64,000 bases of DNA from Enterocloster alcoholdehydrogenati. GTDB lineage: Bacteria; Bacillota; Clostridia; Lachnospirales; Lachnospiraceae. Of this stretch, positions 57,533 to 64,000 are shown in pieces (within the stretch, counting starts at the first letter, position 1; each line of letters begins with the position of its first letter). The stretch covers positions 1 to 64,000 of the forward strand of contig NZ_BLTJ01000012.1 of the NCBI RefSeq assembly GCF_013282095.1, written 5' to 3'. The notes beneath the pieces were generated by a model. That model was not told the origin of the DNA. It worked only from the letters and a program-made list of their open reading frames with translations, and did not search any database. A program made the translations under genes and the position numbers.

Positions 57533-59671
57533 TTACTCATTTGCCGTCTCTGTCACCCTATCCCCATCTTCTCCAGCAAACCGCGATTCCATCACTGGAT
57601 AAAACTCCTCCGGCCGTGATACAAATACCGCTCCGCTGCATGAGGGCATCGTCACCTTCAGCATTCCATTTTCTGCCCGGTAGAATACAATTCCTGCATT
57701 ATATCCCTCTTCTGTAGTCAAAATGGGCCGTCCCAGAATCATATCATCGGTAATGCCAAGCTGCCATACCGGTATCTCCATCTTTGCTGGTTCCGGGAGG
57801 TTGGAAATAACGGTTACCGTCTGATACCGCCCGCACATCCTTCCATAAGCGATCTGCTGGTATCCTGCATACAAAGGCTTCACCGCCCCTTTTTTCAAAG
57901 CAGGGTTCTGCTTATGAAGGCCCGCCATATATCGGTGGAACTCAATCAGTTCCAGATCCTCTCTCCCCCAGGGATACGTCCTCCTGCTGTCCGGGTCCGT
58001 CCATCCGCAGACACCGGCCTCATCTCCGTAATACAGGGTGGGCGCACCGGGCCAGGTCATCTGGATGACTACAGCTTCCCGGAGCACGGATTTTTTCACG
58101 TTCTCCGAGGCACGTTCCGCCCCCATGCTGCCGATCCGTCCCACCATCTGGTTGGTGCGGGTAAGGAAACGGGAATGGTCGTGATTGGAGAGCTGATTCA
58201 TGGCTGTGAGGATCGTATTAGTCTGCATACGGCTCATATGGTAGCTCATAGCATCAAAAAAGGCCGCTCCATCCCCATAAAGAGCTTCATTGCAGCCATC
58301 GCTGTGTTTTTCCATTCCGGTCAGAAACCAGGTTACCGGCTCCATAAACGCGTCATAATTCATAATAGAGTCCCACTGATCGCCCTGAAGCCAGCCAGAA
58401 GGGTCTCCGTAGTGCTCCGCCATGATCAGCGCCTCAGGGTTGATCTCCTTTACCGCATGGCGAAACATCTGCCAGAATTCATGATTGTACTCCGCCGTGT
58501 GGCCCAGATCCGCAGCCACATCCAGACGCCAGCCGTCCACGCTATAGGGCGGAGAGATCCATTTCCGGGCCACATTTAAAATGTAGCGCACCAGCTTTTC
58601 AGATCCTTCATAGTTCAGTTTCGGCAGTGTATCGTGGCCCCACCAGCCGTCATAGGTCTTATTGCCCGGCCAGGCGCCGTCGCTGTCATCATGAAACTGA
58701 AAAAAGCTGTGGTAAGGACTGTCCTTGGAAATATAGGCTCCCGGCTCATAGCCGCCAGAACGCTCATAGATCTCTTCCGCATCCAGCCACTTATTAAAGG
58801 AGCCGCAGTGATTAAACACACCGTCCAGGATCACCTTCATCCCCCGGCTGTGGATTTCTTTTACCAGCTCTGCAAACAGCGCGTCGCTTGCTTCCAGATT
58901 TTCCCTGTCAGCCGTCCGAACCACATAGCGCTCTGCCTGTCTGTTGTCCGTACTGTTTGGATCTACCAGAGAACCGCCGTCCCTGACAATCCGGCCAAAA
59001 TGGGGATCGATATGCTCGTAGTCCTGGCAGTCGTATTTGTGGTTGGAGGGAGATACAAACACAGGATTCAGATAAATGGCCTCTACCCCAAGGCTCTGAA
59101 TGTAATCCAGCTTATCCCAAACGCCCTGCAGATCTCCTCCATAAAAACAGCCTACATCCATGGCAGAAGGATTTTTTCTCCAGTCCGTCACACGACACAC
59201 AGGCTCTCCGATGTAAACATACTCCCCAGACTCTACATCATTGTCGGGATCTCCGTTGCAAAAACGATCTGTAAAAATCTGGTACATCACCGCCCCCTTA
59301 GCCCAGTCCGGCGTGTGAAAGCCCGGAGTGATCTTAAAATCAAACTCCGGCCGGCCATCTCCTCCAGAACCCAGGCGGTTATACAGGCATATTTCCTGTC
59401 CCTTTTGTACTTTAAAATGATAAAGCACCTGATCCGCAGACGCTGTGATCCTGTGCTCATAATAGTCAAAGTATTCATCTGAGGCTGTCTTTTCCATTGG
59501 AACCTCATTTTCGCCCTCTATATAATAAACATGGTCTGCATCATCCTTTGCAGTTCGCATCCGCAGACAGACCTCCTGGCCGGCCTCCGGCTCCATGGGG
59601 CTGCGGTAGTCCTCCGTTTCTGCGGAAAACAGCGCGTCCTGGTTCATCTGATCTTTTATATTCTCTCCCAC
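57533..59671 (-). CDS. GH13 alpha-amylase-family enzyme (neopullulanase/cyclomaltodextrinase-like)
   Basis: A 712-residue cytoplasmic enzyme without signal peptide. A CBM34-like N-terminal domain (~25-115: CLRMRTAKDDADHVYYIEG, VLYHFKVQKGQEICLYN) precedes the GH13 barrel: KVILDGVFNHCG (~279-290), VDGWRLDVAAD with nucleophile Asp384, LIMAEHYGDP with acid/base Glu419, and LSNHDHSRF with Asp498. MYQIFTDRFCNGDPDND near 130 is the calcium-site/neopullulanase signature. Such enzymes act on cyclodextrins, pullulan fragments or maltodextrins inside the cell. It starts at GTG 59671 behind AAGGTAAGGAAA. It stands alone, without a transporter next to it. Confidence 0.93.
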   Translation of the reverse strand: MGENIKDQMNQDALFSAETEDYRSPMEPEAGQEVCLRMRTAKDDADHVYYIEGENEVPMEKTASDEYFDYYEHRITASADQVLYHFKVQKGQEICLYNRLGSGGDGRPEFDFKITPGFHTPDWAKGAVMYQIFTDRFCNGDPDNDVESGEYVYIGEPVCRVTDWRKNPSAMDVGCFYGGDLQGVWDKLDYIQSLGVEAIYLNPVFVSPSNHKYDCQDYEHIDPHFGRIVRDGGSLVDPNSTDNRQAERYVVRTADRENLEASDALFAELVKEIHSRGMKVILDGVFNHCGSFNKWLDAEEIYERSGGYEPGAYISKDSPYHSFFQFHDDSDGAWPGNKTYDGWWGHDTLPKLNYEGSEKLVRYILNVARKWISPPYSVDGWRLDVAADLGHTAEYNHEFWQMFRHAVKEINPEALIMAEHYGDPSGWLQGDQWDSIMNYDAFMEPVTWFLTGMEKHSDGCNEALYGDGAAFFDAMSYHMSRMQTNTILTAMNQLSNHDHSRFLTRTNQMVGRIGSMGAERASENVKKSVLREAVVIQMTWPGAPTLYYGDEAGVCGWTDPDSRRTYPWGREDLELIEFHRYMAGLHKQNPALKKGAVKPLYAGYQQIAYGRMCGRYQTVTVISNLPEPAKMEIPVWQLGITDDMILGRPILTTEEGYNAGIVFYRAENGMLKVTMPSCSGAVFVSRPEEFYPVMESRFAGEDGDRVTETANE

Positions 59672-59809
59672 AATGGTTTCCTTACCTTTTTATGCTGTTT
59701 ACTGTCCAAAACCTTTGTTGCCATTATTACCATTTTATCTGAATTGCTTTAAATACACAAGAAAAACATTTGATGTTAATCTCAACCGTGCCTTAACGGG
59801 AAGTATGCG

Positions 59810-59837
59810 AAAAGCCTGGCGGGGTAGCCAGGCTTTT
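59810..59837. terminator. Strong hairpin with short flanking A/T tracts, possible bidirectional terminator
   Basis: AAAAGCCTGGC (59810-59820), a 6-nt loop, GCCAGGCTTTT (59827-59837): an 11-bp perfect stem. It lies in the gene-free stretch 59672-60181, between ftsH and the GH13 gene on the same strand; the rest of that stretch shows a second terminator and no convincing gene. Confidence 0.65.
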
Positions 59838-59928
59838 CAGGAGAAGGTATTTCGTTTCTTATGGGGTGTAGCAAAAACTATATAATGTATTGGGGGGGTT
59901 ACGTCTATTATAATAGCACAGGCGCCAG

Positions 59929-59957
59929 AAAAAGTGTGCACAAATATACACTTTTTT
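59929..59957 (-). terminator. Terminator downstream of ftsH
   Basis: AAAAAGTGT (59929-59937) pairs with ACACTTTTT (59948-59956) across a 10-nt loop. On the minus strand the stem ends in five T, about 225 bp after the ftsH stop. The stem is A/T-rich, so efficiency may be modest. Confidence 0.5.
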
Positions 59958-60181
59958 AAGCCCATTTTGCTGTCAAAATAACAATCGTGTTTTTAAATTT
60001 CCATTCTCCCCCCGTTTTTTTGCTTACAGAAAAACGCACCCTGAGATTTTTGTCTGTCACGCGGCGTCTGTGACCGCTGCCGGCACAAAAATACCGCCCA
60101 CAGACAGGAGAATTCTTCATCTCCCGCCTGCAGACGGCGCTTTTTAAACAGTTCTCACCGCAGCAGATAACAATCAGGCGT

Positions 60182-62008
60182 CTACACAGTAACTTCCTTC
60201 TGTGCAAATAATGCTTCAAACTCTTCCTGGCCGATCTTTTCCTTCTCAATCAGAAGGGCCGCACAGGAATGAAGCACATCCTCATGACCGCAGATTATCT
60301 CCTTTGCCTTGGCATAGCATTCATCTACGATCCGTTTTACCTCCTCATCAATCACATCTGCCATCTCATTGCCATAGGACTTGGTATGCGCCAGATCACG
60401 GCCAATAAATACCTCATCATCATCGCTGCCATACTGAATCATACCTACCCGCTCAGACATACCGTACTGAGTTACCATGGCTCTTGCAAGCTGAGTGGCC
60501 TGTTTGATATCCTGGGACGCGCCGGTGGTTACATCCTTAAAGATCAGTTCCTCGGCGATCCGTCCGCCCAGATCTACCATAATGTCCTGGAGCATACGGC
60601 CCCTGGTGTTGAACATCTCATCCTTCTCCGGAAGGGGCATGGTATAGCCTGCGGCCCCTACGCCGGTAGGGATGATGGAAACCGTGTGAACCGGCCCCAC
60701 ATCCGGCAGCACATGGAAGAGGATAGCATGGCCCGCCTCATGGTAGGCTGTGATCTTCTTATCCTTTTCGGAAATGATCTTGCTCCTCTTCTCAGCGCCG
60801 ATCCCTACCTTCACAAAGGCGCGGTCGATATCATTCTGACGGATAAAACGGCGGTTCTCCCTTGCGGAGAGAATGGCTGCCTCGTTCATCAGGTTTTCCA
60901 GATCCGCTCCCGTAAAACCGGAGGTCGTCTGAGCAACCCGGTGCAGATCCACGTCCTCGCTGAGAGGCTTTTCCTTGGAGTGCACCTTTAAAATCTCCTC
61001 ACGGCCCTTTACATCCGGCCGCCCTACAGCTACCTTCCGGTCAAAACGGCCCGGACGCAGAATGGCGGGATCCAGAATATCCACCCGGTTGGTGGCGGCC
61101 ATAACGATGATGCCCTCATTAACACCAAAACCGTCCATCTCAACCAGAAGCTGGTTTAAGGTCTGCTCCCTCTCATCATGGCCGCCGCCCATGCCGGTTC
61201 CCCTTCGGCGCGCCACTGCGTCGATCTCATCGATAAACACGATACAGGGAGCGTTTTTCTTAGCCTCTTCAAACAGGTCACGGACACGGGATGCGCCTAC
61301 GCCTACGAACATTTCCACAAAATCAGAACCGGAAATAGAGAAAAACGGAACACCTGCTTCCCCGGCTACTGCTTTTGCAAGGAGGGTCTTACCCGTTCCG
61401 GGCGGGCCTACAAGAAGAAGTCCCTTGGGGATTCTTGCGCCCACACTGGTGTATTTCTGAGGATTCTTTAAGAAATCCACCACCTCTTCCAGCTCTTCCT
61501 TCTCCTCCTCCAAACCAGCCACTCGGGAGAAATTCACCTTACTGTCACGGCTGAGCCTTGCACGGCTCCGGCCAAAATTCATCATCCTGGAATTGGCTCC
61601 GCCGCCGGATGCGCTGCGGTTCATCACCATAATGATCACAACAACCACAACGATGGAAAGCATAAACGGCATCACAATGGTCAGCATCGTGCTTTCCTGG
61701 GGAACGCCCTCCAGCGAATAGTCAATATTGTGCTCCTTTAGAAGCTGCTCTGCCTCCTTTACATCGGAAACATTCTGTCTTGCCACCCGGTTGCCGTCCA
61801 GCGTAAGGGTAACAACACCGGTGGGCGCCTGGGGGTTCTGGCTGATTACTGCCTCTTCTACCTTCTGTGTGTCGAGAACCTGCAAAAACTCCTCATGGGT
61901 AAGCTTATCTTCTGTTCTTGCCGTAGCGGTATATTTAAACGCCACAGCCAGAAGAACCAGCATCATAAGGAGAAATACAAATCCTCTGAATGTCTGCTGC
62001 TGTCTCAA
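60182..62008 (-). CDS. ftsH: ATP-dependent zinc metalloprotease FtsH
   Basis: A 608-residue membrane AAA protease. Helices lie at ~8-25 and ~108-129, with a small extracytoplasmic domain between. The AAA module has Walker A GPPGTGKT (201-208), Walker [42 protein letters not shown], and the M41 zinc motif HEAGH (423-427). It removes misfolded or surplus membrane proteins. The start codon is TTG, eight bases after AGGAGG. It follows the tilS-hpt gene by about 60 bp, the usual Firmicutes order. Confidence 0.98.
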   Translation of the reverse strand: MRQQQTFRGFVFLLMMLVLLAVAFKYTATARTEDKLTHEEFLQVLDTQKVEEAVISQNPQAPTGVVTLTLDGNRVARQNVSDVKEAEQLLKEHNIDYSLEGVPQESTMLTIVMPFMLSIVVVVVIIMVMNRSASGGGANSRMMNFGRSRARLSRDSKVNFSRVAGLEEEKEELEEVVDFLKNPQKYTSVGARIPKGLLLVGPPGTGKTLLAKAVAGEAGVPFFSISGSDFVEMFVGVGASRVRDLFEEAKKNAPCIVFIDEIDAVARRRGTGMGGGHDEREQTLNQLLVEMDGFGVNEGIIVMAATNRVDILDPAILRPGRFDRKVAVGRPDVKGREEILKVHSKEKPLSEDVDLHRVAQTTSGFTGADLENLMNEAAILSARENRRFIRQNDIDRAFVKVGIGAEKRSKIISEKDKKITAYHEAGHAILFHVLPDVGPVHTVSIIPTGVGAAGYTMPLPEKDEMFNTRGRMLQDIMVDLGGRIAEELIFKDVTTGASQDIKQATQLARAMVTQYGMSERVGMIQYGSDDDEVFIGRDLAHTKSYGNEMADVIDEEVKRIVDECYAKAKEIICGHEDVLHSCAALLIEKEKIGQEEFEALFAQKEVTV

Positions 62009-62071
62009 CGAACTGCCTCCTTAAGTCAAATATAATAATCGGTACCCGGCAGGAAACCCTGCACTGTCCCC

Positions 62072-64000
62072 TCAGCCTTCCTGCTCTACCACTCCGATAT
62101 AGGGAAGGTTTCTGTATTTCTGGTCATAATCCAGCCCATAGCCTACTACGAACTCATCAGGAATGGTGAAACAGGTGTAATCCACCTTTACCTGCTTCTT
62201 TACACGGCGTTCCGGCTTGTCAAGCAGAGTGCACAGACGGATATCTGCCGGCCCTCTCTGTTTTAATACCTCGATCAGGTACGCCAGGGTGCGGCCGGAA
62301 TCAATAATATCCTCAACAATCAGGACGTTTTTTCCCTCCAGGGGCTCGTCCAGATCCTTGATAATACGCACCACACCGCTGGATACGGTGCCTGCTCCGT
62401 AGCTGGATACAGACATGAAATCCATGGATACAGGCGCTGTCAGCCTCTTTGCCAGTTCACAGGTAAAGAATACGCCTCCCTTTAAAATACAGATCAAATG
62501 GATCTCCTTTCCCTGGTAATCCCTGTTAATGATCTCTGCCACTTCATTGATCCTCTTCTCCACTTCTTCCTCTGTGAGCAATACACGGATCTTATCTGCC
62601 ATCGTCTTATCCTCCGTTTTCTTTTCATATTCTTCTTTTTTCCGGGGCAGTGCCGGCCTGTCGCCTGCCGGGATCTCTGCCTGAAATACGTGTTCTGTAA
62701 GCGCGCTGATCTTATAATCACTGCTGATGCGGTATCCGATCACCCACATCACATGACTTCCGTCTGCCAGAAGGGGGATCCTGTCCCTGAGCCCGGATGG
62801 GATCTTTTCATCGATCATATATCTGCGCAGGGGCTTGTGGACTCCCTCCGAAAGAGCCAGATAGTCTCCGGGCTGTCTGGTTCTGATGACGGGCGTACCC
62901 TTTATTTTATCACAGTCAAACCATTTCGTATACATATTTTTAGGAATTGGCGCGCCTTTTTTGTAAGGAAATACGGTAAAAACGGGGGACAGTACAGGAG
63001 ACGGATCCAATGCCAGACCGAAAATAGCCGTTTGGCGTCCCAGAAGGATCCCACCATATTCCCGGACAGCGCCCAGCCCGTAGGGAAGCTCGATTCGGCG
63101 TCCCGGCTGCCGGTCAAACAGCGCCTGTGCTGCTTCTGCATGGATCAGCCCCAGATCCTTCGCAGACCCGGCCAGATGCTTTAAAAGCTCCATCACAACG
63201 TACAGCTGCAGCACAGGAGCTGCGGCCCGAAAGGCCGCTTCCGGAAGAAAGACGCAATGGGCGCGGGAAGCTTTTGCATCCGCCGCCTGCCCTATCTTAC
63301 AGCCTGTCCTATCCTCTGGCGTCTGCCAGGTCCATTTCTTAATCCACGCTGCGGACTGTTCCTTCAGATACGCATCCGCCATTCCGGCCAGCTTTCCCAT
63401 CCGCAGCACATTAGCCCCTGCGCCGGGATTGACCTTTTCCTCCACAGCGGGAAGAATCTCAAGCCGGATGCGGTTGCGGGTATAGTGATCTGTATGATTG
63501 GTGGAATCCTCCACCCATGAAAGCCCCCGTTCCATCAAATACGCTACTATGTCCTCCCGGCTCACATCCAGAAGGGGCCGGATCACGTTCCCCCGTACAT
63601 AGGGAATCCCTTTTAATCCCCCAAGGCCGCTGCCGCGAAACAGGTTGTGAAGAATGGTTTCCGCCTGATCATTGCTGTGGTGGGCCACCGCAATTTTAAC
63701 GGCAGCTCTTTTCCCCGGTTCCTCCGTTCCCTCTGACGCCTCGTTTTCCCATTTCTTTCCTTGTTCATGGAAGCACTCATACCGCAGGATCCGCCCCGCT
63801 TCCTCCTGCGACAGCCCCTCTCTGGCCGCCAGTCCCTTTACATCTGCCTTTATCAGTGAAAAGGGCACCGAAAGTTCTCTGCAGATCTGTGCGGCAAACC
63901 GGCCATCCCGGTCCGCCTCGTCCCCCCGCAGCCCATGGTGGATATGGACGGCCCGCAGGCGGATGCCCAGGCTTTCACGAAGCCGGGTCAAAATGCTCAG
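62072..64000 (-). CDS. tilS-hpt: tRNA(Ile)-lysidine synthase TilS fused to hypoxanthine-guanine phosphoribosyltransferase Hpt (5' end outside window)
   Basis: One open frame covers two proteins. The upper part, running off the window edge (so the SGGxDS ATP site is not seen), is TilS: VHIHHGLRGDEADRDGRF, AVAHHSNDQAETILHNLFRGSGLGGLKGIP and NHTDHYTRNRIRLEILP, followed by the C-terminal TilS domains. TilS puts lysidine at tRNA-Ile position 34 so that it reads AUA. The last 176 residues (62072-62602) are Hpt: HLICILKGGVFF, the PRPP motif VLIVEDIIDSGRTLAYL, and FVVGYGLDYDQKYRNLPYIGV. Hpt salvages hypoxanthine and guanine. No stop separates them, but the Hpt part begins at an ATG with its own GGAGG. 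Listeria has a similar TilS-HprT fusion. Confidence 0.92.
   Translation of the reverse strand: MSILTRLRESLGIRLRAVHIHHGLRGDEADRDGRFAAQICRELSVPFSLIKADVKGLAAREGLSQEEAGRILRYECFHEQGKKWENEASEGTEEPGKRAAVKIAVAHHSNDQAETILHNLFRGSGLGGLKGIPYVRGNVIRPLLDVSREDIVAYLMERGLSWVEDSTNHTDHYTRNRIRLEILPAVEEKVNPGAGANVLRMGKLAGMADAYLKEQSAAWIKKWTWQTPEDRTGCKIGQAADAKASRAHCVFLPEAAFRAAAPVLQLYVVMELLKHLAGSAKDLGLIHAEAAQALFDRQPGRRIELPYGLGAVREYGGILLGRQTAIFGLALDPSPVLSPVFTVFPYKKGAPIPKNMYTKWFDCDKIKGTPVIRTRQPGDYLALSEGVHKPLRRYMIDEKIPSGLRDRIPLLADGSHVMWVIGYRISSDYKISALTEHVFQAEIPAGDRPALPRKKEEYEKKTEDKTMADKIRVLLTEEEVEKRINEVAEIINRDYQGKEIHLICILKGGVFFTCELAKRLTAPVSMDFMSVSSYGAGTVSSGVVRIIKDLDEPLEGKNVLIVEDIIDSGRTLAYLIEVLKQRGPADIRLCTLLDKPERRVKKQVKVDYTCFTIPDEFVVGYGLDYDQKYRNLPYIGVVEQEG
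62600..62616 (-). promoter_or_regulatory. Internal ribosome site and ATG for Hpt within the tilS-hpt frame
   Basis: On the minus strand GGAGG, eight bases, then ATG at 62602, starting MADKIRVLLTEEEVEKR, a normal Hpt N-terminus. Hpt can therefore be made alone as well as joined to TilS. Confidence 0.6.

Noticed and set aside
59956-60249. 97-codon minus-strand frame (shorter form of about 54 residues after GGGAG) downstream of ftsH
   Set aside because: Most of it overlaps the ftsH 3' end and the terminator hairpin; the composition is Arg/Lys-rich and unlike a known family. A tiny real gene is not excluded but not supported.

Overview
The window looks like chromosomal DNA of a low-to-mid GC Clostridia, most likely a Lachnospiraceae gut species. 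The reasons are the Firmicutes-type gene orders gdpP-rplI-dnaB and tilS/hpt-ftsH, YesM/YesN-type two-component genes, a Gram-positive Tad pilus locus with a DUF5702 protein, a DUF2508 protein, strong AGGAGG ribosome sites and three GTG/TTG starts for every ten or so ATG starts. I see no integrase, transposase, phage gene or CRISPR array. This family-level placement is inference.

Layout. 1-4532: a CUT1 sugar ABC transporter (permease cut by the window edge, unknown small protein, binding lipoprotein) divergent from a GH105 unsaturated glycuronyl hydrolase and a DeoR regulator, with CcpA-like cre sites between. 4708-6077: a transaldolase behind a structured RNA leader, overlapped tail-to-tail by a PAP2 phosphatase. 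6273-10663: pstSCAB-phoU with an 11-bp phased Pho box. 10891-12666: a three-gene cassette of unknown function with an AT-rich core. 12777-14942: murG, an ECF-like sigma factor and a HIT protein. 15374-26031: a second pectin-type locus (GH105, ABC transporter, YesM kinase, frameshifted YesN regulator, AraC regulator, GH4 alpha-galacturonidase-like enzyme). 26100-36884: an 11-gene Tad/Flp pilus operon on the minus strand. 37408-42453: ArsR-like regulator, DUF2508 protein, a GH13 enzyme, glgB and an APH-fold kinase. 42536-45630: an OmpR-type two-component pair. 45805-52431: an NlpC/P60 lipoprotein, a MerR regulator, dnaB, rplI and gdpP. 52628-53847: a YitT protein and tRNA-Tyr/tRNA-Leu. 53977-59671: another two-component pair, a GH5-like surface protein that lacks the usual nucleophile, and a second GH13 enzyme. 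60182-64000: ftsH and an in-frame tilS-hpt fusion running off the edge.

How it fits together. The two ABC/GH105 loci and the GH4 enzyme describe uptake of pectin-derived (rhamno)galacturonides and their hydrolysis in the cytoplasm, with global control by CcpA and local control by YesMN, AraC and DeoR proteins. Both binding-protein genes are separated from their permeases by GC-rich hairpins, a common way to make more binding protein than permease. The GH13/GlgB genes serve alpha-glucan turnover. The Tad operon would build a type IVb pilus, one minor pilin of which carries two tandem Cys/His modules.

Most interesting unexplained structure: the multi-helix leader before the transaldolase gene; a family of about 80-100 bp intergenic elements with terminal inverted repeats of the form GTAACNNTTCA; an AT-rich segment that begins inside a membrane-protein gene and covers its ectodomain and the secreted protein after it; the metal-site-like pilin; and the GH5-like pseudoenzyme.
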